64,000 nucleotides of DNA from Streptomyces violaceusniger (GCA_005405945.1 BJHW01000001.1:5332001-5396000), one strand, 5' to 3'. Positions 1-9,133 are shown, numbered from the stretch's first letter. The notes: generated by a model not told the origin, from the sequence alone. Translations and numbers: made by a program.

Positions 1-47
1 GCCTCCTCGTCCCATCGACGGCCCCCCTCGCCGCCCGGGGTGCTCAT
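1..47 (-). CDS. start of a gene that runs off the left edge
   Basis: An ATG read leftwards from base 47 opens a frame that stays open to the window edge and gives MSTPGGEGGRRWDEE. A purine-rich GGGTGGGTGAG lies just upstream of it, and it begins 2 bases before the stop codon of the preceding minus-strand gene, as expected for the next gene in an operon. Only 15 residues are visible, so no function can be given. Confidence 0.45.
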   Translation of the reverse strand, partial: MSTPGGEGGRRWDEE

Positions 48-48
48 C

Positions 49-513
49 TCACCCACCCAACAGCGCGCCGACCGCCTGTCCGACGGCGACGCCCGAGGCG
101 AGCATGCCGACACTGGCGCTCGCGTCCTGCAACATCACCCGGATCCGGGCCAGTCGGCCGGCTCCGGCCCGGCCGGTGCGCTGGATCTCGTCCTCGGTCC
201 GGTCCAACTCGTCGGAGAGCGCGCCGATCTCCGGGCTCGGGACCACCCGCCGCAGATCCTCGGCAAGCTGCCGAACGGCCTCCAGCAGCTCCTGATAGGC
301 GGGGTCACAGGGGGCCGCCTCCCCCTGCCGTCCGTTCACGATGTGGTTGTGGTCGCCGAAGCCGATGGCGCTGCCCCGCACACTGCCGAACCGGATGTTC
401 CCGAACGTGCTCCCGCCGCCCGCCGCCGGGGCCACGCCGCCACCGCTCGCGTCCGCCGCGTGGTCCGGGCCGCCGCCCATGTCGCTACCGTCCTGCGCGT
501 CAGCCATCGCCAT
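49..513 (-). CDS. small hypothetical protein with GFGDHN motif
   Basis: Function unknown; I recognise no enzyme family. I chose the ATG at 513 (154 aa) because GGGAGG lies 5-6 bases upstream of it; a frame open to 567 would run further into the upstream gene. The N-terminal 30 residues are Gly/Ala-rich. A short motif GSAIGFGDHNHIVNG follows, then a helical stretch rich in Glu, Arg and Leu, and a C-terminal Gly/Ala/Val helix that could insert in a membrane. The start overlaps the stop of the 500-2379 gene, so the two are translationally coupled. That neighbour ends with a closely similar GFGDHNTISN motif, which suggests the two proteins work together. What the motif does is unknown. Confidence 0.7.
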   Translation of the reverse strand: MAMADAQDGSDMGGGPDHAADASGGGVAPAAGGGSTFGNIRFGSVRGSAIGFGDHNHIVNGRQGEAAPCDPAYQELLEAVRQLAEDLRRVVPSPEIGALSDELDRTEDEIQRTGRAGAGRLARIRVMLQDASASVGMLASGVAVGQAVGALLGG

Positions 514-2379
514 GGCCGCCTCCCGCTCCATTGCTTCCGGTGGTGTTGCTGATGGTGTTGTGGTCACCGAAGCCGAAGGCGCTGTGCTCCGCGGACTCGA
601 TGAAGACCCCGCCGCCGCTCACATTGATGACCTTCTGCTCGAACTCACCGGTCTCCCAGCCGGCTTCGTCGAGCGCCCTTCGCACGCCGTTGGCCACCCG
701 GTCCTCGACGCTCTTCAGATAGCGGCTGACATCCATTTCCTGGAAGAGCGATGCGCCGGCGTCGCTGCCCAACTCCCGCACCGAGACCCAGGGCCCGTCG
801 GGGATGGCCGCCTCATAACCCCCCGCGTACATCCGCCAGAGGAAGGCGGCCGAGCGGAAGGCGTGGATGACCGCCCGGCCCGCCGCGGTGGGCGTCCGCC
901 CCAGCGCCCAGACCACCTTGCCCGGCAGCCCGCCGCGGCGGTGGGAGTCGGAGAGCCGGTCGACCGCCCGGAAGTCCGGGCGGATCGGACGCAGCACATG
1001 CGGGGCGAACTCCAGCATCAGCATGCCGCCTTGCGTATGCACCCGCACGAAGACCGTGGTGACGACCTCTTCCCGCCAGGCGCCGACGCGGATGCGCAGA
1101 AAGTGTCGGCGGATCTCGCCGCCCTCCTCGACGGCCTCCGCCCGCTCCCGCGCGAAGTCCGCCTCGCCGTACGGCACGAAGGAGCGGCTCCGTAATCCGG
1201 TGACCTTGAGGAAGACGCATTCGTCGAGCTCCAGGCCGCGCAACCGGTCCCGGCTCTCGGCGGCCGGACGGGCGGTGCTCTGCGCGGGGCGGTGCCCTGT
1301 GCGAAGGCGGTGCCCTGTGCGGCGGCGCCTTGGACAGCGGCGGTGCCTTGGGCGGAGGGGGTGCGCAACTTCTCGACCAGCGGCCGGATCCGCTCCAGGA
1401 TCACCCGGTTGTCCAGCGGCACCGGATCCCCGCCCTCGCGCGGCCGCAGCTCGACGGCGAGGGTCCAGGTGTCATGGGCGGTGCCCGCGCCGAGGAAGGG
1501 GTGCCGGTCGTGGTAGAGGATCACCGGTGAGTGCTGCTCACGGCGGATCAGGGCCCGCACCCGCTGGAACCGCCCGCCCTCGAACCGCTCCGCGGGGTCC
1601 GCGGCGGGGTCGGCGAAGGTCTCCGGCTCCAGATCGGTGGCCAGCACCCGGGCCACATGCTCACGGTGCAGGGCGACCGCGGCGGCCATCGCGGCCGGGA
1701 TCAGCAGCGCGAACCAGGCGGCGGTGGTGTCCGACCCGGTGGCCAGGGCGGGCGCGAAGGCCTGAAGCCCACCCGGATCGGACTGCCCGTCCGTGAGCGC
1801 CTGCGTCAGGGCGGAGAACACATAGGAAAGCAGGGACAGACAGCCGAGCACCCGCAGCACCGCGGCCGCCCGCCGCCGGGTGACGGTGACCCCGTCGGCC
1901 CCGGGATAGTCGGCACGGAAGGGCCCCATGGCCCCGCCCCTCGCCCAGGCCGCCAGCAGAAGCAGCGCGCAGGAGAGCAGGAAGAGATAGAAGAAGCCCT
2001 GGGCCAGCAGGAAGTCCAGCACCCACAAGGACACCAGCAGAGCGGTCCAGCATGCCTCCAGACGGCGGGCGCGCAGCGCGTGCGCGAGCACCCGGACCGC
2101 GTCGATGCCCAGCGAGGGCGCCACCGCACGCTCCTCGTGGACATACAGCTCGTCCACGACCGCGTCCCGGAAGTCGTCGTCCAGATAGGCGCCCGCGCAT
2201 AACAGCCGGGTGGCCTCGCTGGTGGCGTAGGGAGAAGCGTCGGCGGCAGCACGAGGAGAAGGGACGGCCGGTGACGACTCGGCTCGCGACCGCGGCAGGC
2301 GGGCGGAGTGATCGCTCACAGAGGAGTCGCCGGAAGAATCAGCACCGCTAGAAAAATGATCACCGCGCGTATTGGCCAT
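500..2379 (-). CDS. multi-pass membrane protein with C-terminal GFGDHN motif (frameshifted near 1260)
   Basis: The product begins MANTRGDHFSSGADSSG at 2379. After a Ser/Ala-rich leader come hydrophobic segments (around residues 105-145 and 175-245), a soluble region with FLGAGTAHDTWTLAVELRP, an Ala/Gln-Gly-Thr repeat, and a C-terminal domain that ends GFGDHNTISN and a Gly tail. The reading frame breaks near 1255-1268: the upstream frame dissolves into low-complexity Ser/Arg, while the next frame continues with DRLRGLELDECVFLKV. Adding one base joins them into a 626-residue protein. It is coupled to the downstream 154-aa gene, which carries the same motif. Function is unknown; a membrane sensor or partner of the small protein is an inference from position and shared motif only. 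Confidence 0.65.
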
Positions 2380-2446
2380 GTTTCCCCCGAGGCCGTAGCA
2401 ACTGCCTCCACGGTAGGGGAAGATGACCCGCGATTACAGTTCATGG

Positions 2447-2492
2447 CCGAAGGGTCACACTCCGGAGTGAATACCGGAATGTGACCCTTCGG
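2447..2492 (-). terminator. hairpin terminator of mdh
   Basis: Perfect 13-bp arms CCGAAGGGTCACA (2447-2459) and TGTGACCCTTCGG (2480-2492) with a second inner TCCGG/CCGGA pairing. It lies 32 bases past the mdh stop. There is no U-tract, as is common in Streptomyces. Confidence 0.8.
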
Positions 2493-2523
2493 AAACGGCC
2501 GCGCCGGGGCGGGCCGGGGCGCG

Positions 2524-3513
2524 TCAGATCAGGCCGAGGTTCCGCACGGCCTCGCGCTCGTCCTCGAGCTCCTTCACCGACGCGTCGATGCGGGTACGCG
2601 AGAACTCGTTGATGCCCAGGCCCTGGACGATCTCGAACTTCCCGTTCTTCGCGGTGACCGGGAAGGAGGAGATCAGGCCCTCCGGCACCCCGTACGAGCC
2701 GTCGGAGACCACACCGGCGGAGGTCCAGTCGTCGGCGTCGGTGCCGTTGACCCACGTGTGGACGTGGTCGATGGCGGCGTTGGCGGCGGAGGCGGCCGAG
2801 GAGGCGCCGCGCGCCTCGATGATCGCGGCACCGCGCTTGGCGACGGTCGGGATGAAGGTGTCGGCCAGCCACTGCTCGTCGTTGACGACCTCGGCGGCGT
2901 TCTTGCCCGCGACCTCGGCGTGGAAGACGTCCGGGTACTGGGTGGCGGAGTGGTTGCCCCAGATCGTCAGCTTCTTGATCTCGCTGACCGGGGCGCCGGT
3001 CTTCTTCGCCAGCTGCGACAGCGCGCGGTTGTGGTCCAGCCGGGTCATCGCGGTGAAGCGCTCGGCCGGTACGTCCGGCGCGGCGGCCTGCGCGATGAGC
3101 GCGTTGGTGTTGGCCGGGTTGCCCACGACCAGGACCTTGATGTCGTCCGCGGCGTGGTCGTTGATGGCCTTGCCCTGCGGCTTGAAGATGCCGCCGTTGG
3201 CCTCCAGCAGATCGCCGCGCTCCATGCCCTTGGTGCGCGGGCGGGCGCCGACCAGCAGCGCGACGTTCGCACCGTCGAAGCCCACGTTCGGGTCGTCGGA
3301 GATGTCGATGCCCTGGAGCAGCGGGAAGGCGCAGTCGTCGAGCTCCATCGCGGTGCCCTCGGCGGCCTTCAGCCCCTGCGGGATCTCCAGGAGGCGCAGT
3401 TTGACCGGCACGTCCGCGCCGAGGAGCTGACCGGAGGCGATGCGGAAGAGCAGCGCGTAGCCGATCTGGCCGGCCGCGCCGGTGACGGTGACGGTGACGG
3501 GAGTGCGGGTCAT
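2524..3513 (-). CDS. mdh: malate dehydrogenase
   Basis: NAD-dependent malate dehydrogenase of the TCA cycle, which interconverts malate and oxaloacetate in the cytoplasm. The 329-residue length fits the family. The Rossmann loop TGAAGQIGYALLFRIASG is at residues 11-28; substrate and catalytic parts include the VGARPRTKGMERGDLL loop (about 92-107), NPANTNALIA (about 132) and the catalytic histidine in TIWGNHSATQYPD (about 184-196). The ATG at 3513 is the natural start. It is transcribed alone: a hairpin follows the gene and a palindrome that resembles a MarR-type operator lies 33 bases upstream of the start codon. The frame is intact. Confidence 0.97.
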   Translation of the reverse strand: MTRTPVTVTVTGAAGQIGYALLFRIASGQLLGADVPVKLRLLEIPQGLKAAEGTAMELDDCAFPLLQGIDISDDPNVGFDGANVALLVGARPRTKGMERGDLLEANGGIFKPQGKAINDHAADDIKVLVVGNPANTNALIAQAAAPDVPAERFTAMTRLDHNRALSQLAKKTGAPVSEIKKLTIWGNHSATQYPDVFHAEVAGKNAAEVVNDEQWLADTFIPTVAKRGAAIIEARGASSAASAANAAIDHVHTWVNGTDADDWTSAGVVSDGSYGVPEGLISSFPVTAKNGKFEIVQGLGINEFSRTRIDASVKELEDEREAVRNLGLI

Positions 3514-3545
3514 GGCGGTCTCCTGCGCTGTGTTGTCAGTCCAAG

Positions 3546-3563
3546 ATCTCTTGGTGTCGAGAT
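3546..3563. promoter_or_regulatory. 18-bp palindrome upstream of mdh, TamR/UrtR-like operator
   Basis: ATCTC-N8-GAGAT sits in the mdh leader/promoter, 33 bases before the start codon. The form ATCTcttGgtGtcGAGAT resembles the operators of UrtR-family MarR regulators. Streptomyces TamR belongs to that family and is reported to control TCA-cycle genes. The palindrome is seen; the regulator is inferred. Confidence 0.5.
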
Positions 3564-3671
3564 ACCTGCGTCAGGCTATCCGACGGCACCTGGCCCAGGT
3601 TCTCTCGGGCCATTGTGTAACCGCTCACCGTGCGTCCCGGACACCGCGCACGCGGGACCACCGCGCACTTT

Positions 3672-3711
3672 GGCGGCCGCCTGCCAGGAGGGGGGAGTGC
3701 AGGCGGCCGCC
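3672..3711 (-). terminator. hairpin terminator of the HTH-DUF2690 gene
   Basis: 13-bp arms GGCGGCCGCCTGC (3672-3684) and GCAGGCGGCCGCC (3699-3711), 52 bases beyond the stop at 3764. The hairpin separates this gene from mdh. Confidence 0.75.
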
Positions 3712-3763
3712 CAGTGCCGCACCCGTGGGGGGCTCGGGCAGCGCCTGCCCCGATTCCCCCGGC

Positions 3764-5007
3764 TCATTCCCCCGGTTTCACGAATTCCTCCGGACGGGCT
3801 CCGGACAAGTCCGGGACGGGCCCCGATCGGGCTCCCGGACGGGCTCCGGACAGCTCCCGAACAGACTCCGGACGGCTCTCGGACGCGCTCCGGACAGCCT
3901 CCCGGACGGGCCTCGCTCCGCCGCGCTCACCCCCGGCCGGGGCCGTGCAGGCGCGCGTGCCGCCGCCGAGGGTGGCGCACGCGGTGGCCCGCGCGGCCGA
4001 GTCCACCGAGATCATCTTGGTGTAGGCATCGCCGTCGGCACCGACCCTGCCGCTCCGCGAGCGGTCCGCGCCGCCGTTCGCGCCCGGCACCTCGACCTGG
4101 ATGACGTCGCCCGGGTTAGCTCGGGCGATCCGGGCCCAGGCCGCCTCGCAGGTCTTGCTGTAGCGGACCTCGACATACGCGGTGCCGACGGTGACGTCCG
4201 CCGTCGTCGTCGCCGAGGTGCCGCACCCCATGGCCTGCGGATCCTGGCCGGTGCAGTCCTGCCCGGCGCACTTCACGCCCTCCGGCAGCTGCTGACGCGC
4301 GCTGGTGGCCGGCGCGGTGGTCGGCCGCTCCCCGCGCTTCTCGCCGTCGCCGCCCGCGTCGATCAGAACGACGGCACCGGCGACGAGCAGGAGCGCGCCC
4401 ACGAGCCCCCCGGCGAACAGCGCGACACGCTTCCGCCCCCTCGGGCCCGGCGACGACGGCGGCGAGGACGGAGGGGACGTGGGCGAAGGGGACGACGCGG
4501 GCGACGGCTCGGCGGAGTCCGGTGCCCGCCCGGCCGACGCCGCGCGAGCCGGGAGCACCGGAGCCGTCGCGACCAGCGGCTGCTCCGGTTCGGGCGGTTC
4601 GACCCTCGGCCGGTCCTTCCCCGGGGAGCGGCCGTTCTTCCGGGCGTCCACCGCCTGCGCCGCCGGGTCGAACCGCTCGACGGCGGCCCGCGCCTGCGCG
4701 ACGCTGGTGGCCTCCATCGTGACGTCGTGCCGCAGCTCGGAGCGGCTCCAGGCCCGCTCCGCCAGCTCCCACAGCGTGCTCAGGTGGTGGACGTCGGCGC
4801 CGGTGGCCTCGGCCAGGGCCGCCACCGCGCCCCGCGGGGCAGCAGCCGTCCGTTGAGATAGCGCTCCCAGGACCTCTTGCTGTAGCCAGTGCGGTCGGCG
4901 ACGGCGACGACGCTCAGCCCGCTGCGCTCGACGAGCGTGCGCAGCCGGGCGGTGAACTCCCGGACCCGCGGATCGAGTTCCTCCGGTAAGTCCCTCCAAC
5001 GAGGCAT
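3764..5007 (-). CDS. XRE-type HTH protein with DUF2690 domain (frameshifted at 4836-4839)
   Basis: Membrane-anchored protein of a family common in Streptomyces. Residues 1-60 (start MPRWRDLPEELDPRVREF at 5007) form an XRE-like helix-turn-helix with VAVADRTGYSKRSWERYLNG. A Pro/Ser-rich linker, one transmembrane helix (about 193-215) and an extracytoplasmic Cys-rich DUF2690 region with GVKCAGQDCTGQDP follow. The frame breaks inside LLP-PRGAVAALAEATG: one base missing from the G run at 4836-4839 (plus strand) accounts for it. The last 50 residues repeat SGARP/SVREL-type units encoded by degenerate ctccggac DNA repeats and look like a recent repeat expansion. An HTH joined to an exported domain suggests a one-component signalling protein, but this is inference. 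Confidence 0.75.
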
Positions 5008-5290
5008 TGCCACCCCCTGTCCCCCCCCGCACGTACCCGTCAATCTCCCGCGCCGCGGCCGCCGTTGGCCGCCCTCGAGCCCCGAACTGACTACCCAGAG
5101 GGATGCCTTGCCCCAGGATGTCAGCTCCTCGGGCGGGGGCGCATCGGAGCATTTCGCTCACCGGTACGCACTCCCCCGCACCCGGCTCATCGTTGCACGG
5201 CCGATACCTCGTGCTGGAACGGTCACTTCCGCGCCACAGGGTCTCGACGCTCATTGATCCGGCACAGCCCACACACAACCCTGATCACCA

Positions 5291-5327
5291 GGCGGTCCGT
5301 CCTTCTTCGGGGAGAGGGCGGACCGCC
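5291..5327 (-). terminator. second hairpin after DUF3017 gene
   Basis: Arms GGCGGTCCG (5291-5299) and CGGACCGCC (5319-5327). With the stronger hairpin at 5356-5397 it forms a tandem terminator for the folD transcript. The rest of 5008-5290 holds no gene that I can support; it should contain the promoter of the HTH-DUF2690 gene. Confidence 0.6.
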
Positions 5328-5355
5328 GCCGGACCGTTCGGATCCGGCCACAACG

Positions 5356-5397
5356 ACGGCGGCCCGTCCTTCCACGGGGGAGAGGACGGGCCGCCGT
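5356..5397 (-). terminator. terminator of the folD-DUF3017 operon
   Basis: Perfect 15-bp arms ACGGCGGCCCGTCCT (5356-5370) and AGGACGGGCCGCCGT (5383-5397), 14 bases past the stop at 5411. Confidence 0.8.
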
Positions 5398-5410
5398 TTC
5401 ACCTCGTCGG

Positions 5411-5881
5411 CTAGCGCACCGTGAAATGCACCACGTCGTCAAGGAACGGGATCGACACCCACGGATCCGGCTGGGCCATCAGGGACAGCAGCACGATCGC
5501 CGCGCCCAGCAGTCCGTAGGTCAGCATGTCGGTGAAGCGCGACCGCACCGCGAGCATCCCCACCTCGGGCAGCGCCCACCGGAAGAAGGCGCCCGCCAGC
5601 AGGGACAGCCCGATCAGCACCGTGCCCGCCCGGAACGCGTCCAGGGCGACGATCAGCAGCCCCAGGCCCACCCCGCCCATCACCGCGAGCAGCGGCCACT
5701 GCCGGGCGGGCGCCGGAGCGGCACCGGGCGCGGCCCGGCCGCCGCCCTCCGGACGCGCGGTGTCCCGGGTGATCAGCGGGAAGCGGCGCGACCTGCGGAT
5801 GAGTCGGCCGGGCCCCGCGGGTGCCGCGGGCGGGTCCTGCCGCTGCTCCCCGGCCGCCGGCTCGCTCGCCTCAGCCGTCAT
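5411..5881 (-). CDS. DUF3017 membrane protein
   Basis: A 156-residue protein with a polar N-terminal half and three hydrophobic segments: PLLAVMGGVGLGLLIVALDA (about residue 63), AGTVLIGLSLLAGAFFRWAL and MLTYGLLGAAIVLLSLMAQ. It belongs to the DUF3017 family, which in Streptomyces follows folD. The ATG at 5881 overlaps the folD stop by 11 bases; a GTG at 5890 is also possible. Coupled translation with folD is likely, but no biochemical role is known. The basic stretch RLIRRSRRF precedes the first helix, consistent with a cytoplasmic N terminus. Confidence 0.85.
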   Translation of the reverse strand: MTAEASEPAAGEQRQDPPAAPAGPGRLIRRSRRFPLITRDTARPEGGGRAAPGAAPAPARQWPLLAVMGGVGLGLLIVALDAFRAGTVLIGLSLLAGAFFRWALPEVGMLAVRSRFTDMLTYGLLGAAIVLLSLMAQPDPWVSIPFLDDVVHFTVR

Positions 5882-6758
5882 GGCCGGCACCGGCGTCGGC
5901 GGCCGCCTTCGCGTCCCGCTCCGCGGCCTCCACCACGTTGACCAGCAGCTGGGCCCGGGTCATCGGGCCGACCCCGCCCGGGTTCGGCGAGAGCCAGCCC
6001 GCGACCTCGGTCACACCGGGGTGCACATCGCCGGCGATCTTGCCGTGCTCGTCCCGGCTGACGCCCACGTCGAGCACCGCAGCGCCCGGCTTGACGTCCT
6101 CCGGCTTGACCAGATGCCGCACCCCGGCGGCCGCCACGATGATGTCGGCCTGGCGCAGGATCCCGGGCAGGTCGCGGGTGCCGGTGTGGCAGAGGGTGAC
6201 CGTCGCGTTCTCCGAGCGGCGGGTCAGCAGCAGCCCGATCGACCGGCCGACGGTGATGCCGCGGCCGACGACCACCACATGCGCGCCGTTGATCTCCACC
6301 CCGTGGTGGCGCAGCAGCTGGATGACGCCCTGGGGGGTGCACGGCAGCGGGCCGCTCTCGTTGAGCACGAGGCGGCCGAGGTTCATCGGGTGCAGCCCGT
6401 CGGCGTCCTTGACCGGGTCGATCAGCTCCAGCACCCGGTTGGCGTCGATGCCCTTGGGGAGCGGCAGCTGGACGATGTAGCCCGTGCAGGACGGGTCCTC
6501 GTTGAGCTCCCGGACCGCCGCCTCGATCTCCTCCTGGGTGGCGGTCTCGGGCAGGTCGCGCCGGATGGAGGCGATGCCGACCTCGGCGCAGTCGCGGTGC
6601 TTGCCCGCCACGTACCACTTGCTGCCGGGGTCCTCGCCCACGAGCACGGTCCCGAGGCCGGGATGGATGCCCTTGGCCTTCAGCGCCTCCACGCGGCTGA
6701 CGAGATCGGACTTGATCGCGGCTGCGGTTGCCTTGCCATCGAGAATCTGGGCGGTCAT
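5871..6758 (-). CDS. folD: bifunctional methylene-THF dehydrogenase / methenyl-THF cyclohydrolase
   Basis: FolD oxidises 5,10-methylene-THF to methenyl-THF and hydrolyses it to 10-formyl-THF, the one-carbon donor used by the PurN and PurH products encoded just upstream. The 295-residue product starts MTAQILDGKATAAAIKSDL with GGGAGGATGAAGTC before the ATG. Family signatures are visible: the cyclohydrolase/substrate loop with YVAGKHRDC (K near residue 54), VQLPLPKGIDANRV, NLGRLVLNESGPLPCTPQGV, and the NADP loop VVGRGITVGRSIGLLL. The downstream DUF3017 start overlaps its end. Confidence 0.97.
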   Translation of the reverse strand: MTAQILDGKATAAAIKSDLVSRVEALKAKGIHPGLGTVLVGEDPGSKWYVAGKHRDCAEVGIASIRRDLPETATQEEIEAAVRELNEDPSCTGYIVQLPLPKGIDANRVLELIDPVKDADGLHPMNLGRLVLNESGPLPCTPQGVIQLLRHHGVEINGAHVVVVGRGITVGRSIGLLLTRRSENATVTLCHTGTRDLPGILRQADIIVAAAGVRHLVKPEDVKPGAAVLDVGVSRDEHGKIAGDVHPGVTEVAGWLSPNPGGVGPMTRAQLLVNVVEAAERDAKAAADAGAGHDG

Positions 6759-6824
6759 GACTTCATCCTCCCGGATGCGGGGACGTCGGATCCAATCAGG
6801 GGCCGGTCGGGGCCGGACCGGCGA

Positions 6825-6859
6825 AGGCCGCACCCCGTGATCCGGTCGGGGTGCGGCCT
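6825..6859 (-). terminator. terminator of purNH
   Basis: Perfect 13-bp arms AGGCCGCACCCCG (6825-6837) and CGGGGTGCGGCCT (6847-6859), 9-base loop, 55 bases beyond the purH stop and before the folD start. Confidence 0.85.
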
Positions 6860-6914
6860 CCTGTGCTCGCTCAGCGGTCGTCCGGTGCCCGCCCGCTGGT
6901 CACTCGGTACTCGC

Positions 6915-8480
6915 TCAGTGGAAGAAGTGGCGCGTGCCCGTGAAGTACATCGTCACACCCGCCTTCTGGGCGGCCTCCACCACCGCCTCGTCGCGGACCG
7001 AACCGCCCGGCTGCACCACGGCCTTCACGCCCGCCTCGGCCAGCACCTCGAAGCCGTCCGGGAACGGGAAGAAGGCGTCGGAGGCGGCGTACGAACCGGC
7101 GGCCCGCTCGGCACCGGCCCGCTCGACGGCCAGCTTCGCCGAGTCCACGCGGTTGACCTGGCCCATGCCGACGCCGACCGTGGCGCCGCCCTTGGCGAGC
7201 AGGATCGCGTTGGACTTCACCGCGCGGCAGGAGCGCCAGGCGAACGCCAGCTCGGCGAGGCCGTCGGCGTCCAGCGCCTCGCCCGTGGCGAGGGTCCAGT
7301 TGGCCGGGTCGTCGCCCTCGGCCTGGAGGCGGTCCTTGACCTGGACGAGCGTGCCGCCCTCGATGGGGCGTTGCTCGGCGGCCGCCACCGGCGACTCCGC
7401 GCAGCGCAGCACCCGGATGTTCTTCTTACGGGCGAGCGCCTCGACCGCGCCGTCCTCGTACGCCGGGGCGACGATCACCTCGGTGAAGATCTCGGCGACC
7501 TGCTCGGCCATGGCGACCGATACCGGGCGGTTGACGGCGATCACCCCGCCGAAGGCCGACAGCGGGTCGCAGGCGTGCGCCTTACGGTGCGCCTCGGCGA
7601 CATCCGCCCCGACCGCGATCCCGCACGGGTTGGCGTGCTTGATGATCGCGACACAGGGCTCGGTGTGGTCGTACGCGGCCCGGCGGGCGGCCTCGGTGTC
7701 CGTGTAGTTGTTGAACGACATCTCCTTGCCGTGCAGCTGCTCGGCCTCCGCGAGCCCCTTACCGCTGCCATCGGTGTAGAGGGCGGCGGGCTGATGCGGG
7801 TTCTCGCCGTAGCGCAGCACGTTCTTACGGGTGATGGTGGCGCCCAGGAAGTCCGGGAAGGAGGAGTCGTCCGCCGCCGCGTAGTCGGCCGCGAACCAGT
7901 TGGCCACCGCCACGTCGTAGGCGGCGGTGTGCTGGAACGCCTCGGCCGCCAGCCGCTTGCGCCGCTCCAGGTCGAAACCGCCCTCCGCGGCGGCCTTGAG
8001 GACGTCGTCGTACCGCTCGGGGTTGACGACCACGGCCACGGACGGGTGATTCTTGGCGGCGGCCCGGACCATGGAGGGGCCGCCGATGTCGATCTGCTCG
8101 ACGCACTCGTCCGGCGCGGCGCCCGAGGCGACCGTCTCGCGGAACGGGTAGAGGTTGACCACGACCAGCTCGAAGGGCTCCACGCCCAGCTCCCGCAGCT
8201 GCTCACGGTGGGAGTCGAGCCGCTGGTCGGCAAGGATGCCCGCGTGGACGCGCGGGTGCAGCGTCTTGACGCGCCCGTCGAGACACTCGGGGAAGCCGGT
8301 CAGCTCCTCGACCTTGGTGACCGGAACCCCGGCGGCGGCGATCTTCGCGGCCGTCGAACCGGTCGAGACGAGCTGGACACCCGCCGCGTGCAGCCCTCGG
8401 GCCAGCTCCTCGAGCCCCGTCTTGTCGTAGACGCTGACCAGCGCGCGGCGGATGGGCCGCTTGGTACCTTCGGCGGTCAC
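6915..8480 (-). CDS. purH: AICAR transformylase / IMP cyclohydrolase
   Basis: PurH performs the last two steps of de novo IMP synthesis: formyl transfer from 10-formyl-THF to AICAR and ring closure. It is 521 residues, the usual length. The N-terminal IMP cyclohydrolase (MGS-like) domain shows ALVSVYDKTGLEELARGL, the STGSTAAKI loop and GRVKTLHPRVHAGIL. The C-terminal AICARFT domain shows LRYGENPHQPAALY (about 218), the catalytic-type IIKHANPCG (about 269), SAFGGVIAVNRP and the end TMYFTGTRHFFH. The GTG at 8480 overlaps the purN stop by 4 bases (GTGA), so the two genes are coupled. The frame is intact. Confidence 0.97.
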   Translation of the reverse strand: MTAEGTKRPIRRALVSVYDKTGLEELARGLHAAGVQLVSTGSTAAKIAAAGVPVTKVEELTGFPECLDGRVKTLHPRVHAGILADQRLDSHREQLRELGVEPFELVVVNLYPFRETVASGAAPDECVEQIDIGGPSMVRAAAKNHPSVAVVVNPERYDDVLKAAAEGGFDLERRKRLAAEAFQHTAAYDVAVANWFAADYAAADDSSFPDFLGATITRKNVLRYGENPHQPAALYTDGSGKGLAEAEQLHGKEMSFNNYTDTEAARRAAYDHTEPCVAIIKHANPCGIAVGADVAEAHRKAHACDPLSAFGGVIAVNRPVSVAMAEQVAEIFTEVIVAPAYEDGAVEALARKKNIRVLRCAESPVAAAEQRPIEGGTLVQVKDRLQAEGDDPANWTLATGEALDADGLAELAFAWRSCRAVKSNAILLAKGGATVGVGMGQVNRVDSAKLAVERAGAERAAGSYAASDAFFPFPDGFEVLAEAGVKAVVQPGGSVRDEAVVEAAQKAGVTMYFTGTRHFFH

Positions 8481-9133
8481 GGGATCCTTACCTTTCGTCC
8501 CTCTATGCGGTAGCCGTGACGGGCCAGACGCCCCACGACCTCGACGAGCAGCGAGCGCTCGACTTCCTTGATCCGCTCATGGAGAGCGGACTCGTCGTCC
8601 TCGTCCCGGACCTCGACCACGCCCTGGGCGATGATCGGGCCGGTGTCGACGCCGTCGTCGACGAAGTGGACGGTGCATCCGGTCACCTTCACACCGTGCG
8701 CGAGCGCGTCGCGCACGCCATGGGCGCCGGGAAAGCTGGGGAGCAGCGCGGGATGGGTGTTGACGCAGCGGCCGCCGAACCGGGCGAGGAACTCCTGGCC
8801 CAGGATCTTCATGAACCCGGCCGAGACGACCAGGTCCGGCTCGTGGGCGGCGGTGGCCTCCGCCAGGGCCGCGTCCCACTCGGCGCGGCCGGCGTGGTCC
8901 TTGACCCGGCACACGAACGTGGGGATCCCGGCGCGCTCGGCGCGCGCCAGGCCCTCGATGCCGTCACGGTCGGCGCCCACGGCCACCACCTCGGCGCCGT
9001 AGCGGGCCACGCCCTCGGCGGCGATGGCGTCGAGCAGCGCCTGGAGATTCGTACCGGAGCCGGAGACGAGGACGACGAGGCGGACCGGGCGCCCGGGGCG
9101 CGCAGGGCTGGCGGGGGAAGGCGGGGAGGCCAC
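8477..9133 (-). CDS. purN: phosphoribosylglycinamide formyltransferase
   Basis: PurN transfers a formyl group from 10-formyl-THF to GAR in purine synthesis. I start it at the GTG at 9133 (218 aa, MASPPSPASPARPG), because the conserved fold begins soon after with VVLVSGSGTNLQALLDAIA; frames open to 9196-9199 give longer, less likely N termini. The catalytic region NTHPALLPSFPGAHGVRDAL holds the expected Asn-His pair, and VHFVDDGVDTGPIIAQ holds the catalytic Asp. Its stop overlaps the purH start. No clear ribosome site distinguishes the starts, so the first 20 residues are uncertain. Confidence 0.93.
   Translation of the reverse strand: MASPPSPASPARPGRPVRLVVLVSGSGTNLQALLDAIAAEGVARYGAEVVAVGADRDGIEGLARAERAGIPTFVCRVKDHAGRAEWDAALAEATAAHEPDLVVSAGFMKILGQEFLARFGGRCVNTHPALLPSFPGAHGVRDALAHGVKVTGCTVHFVDDGVDTGPIIAQGVVEVRDEDDESALHERIKEVERSLLVEVVGRLARHGYRIEGRKVRIP

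Noticed and set aside
3530..3550. A TTGTCAGTC match near mdh as another damage promoter
   Set aside because: It is on the strand opposite mdh, has no TAnnnT at 8 bases, and no gene follows it in that direction.
5526..8513. A very long open frame on the plus strand across folD and purH
   Set aside because: It is antisense to well-conserved genes; high-GC codon bias keeps the opposite strand open. Its sequence is Arg/Gly/His/Asp-rich with no domain.
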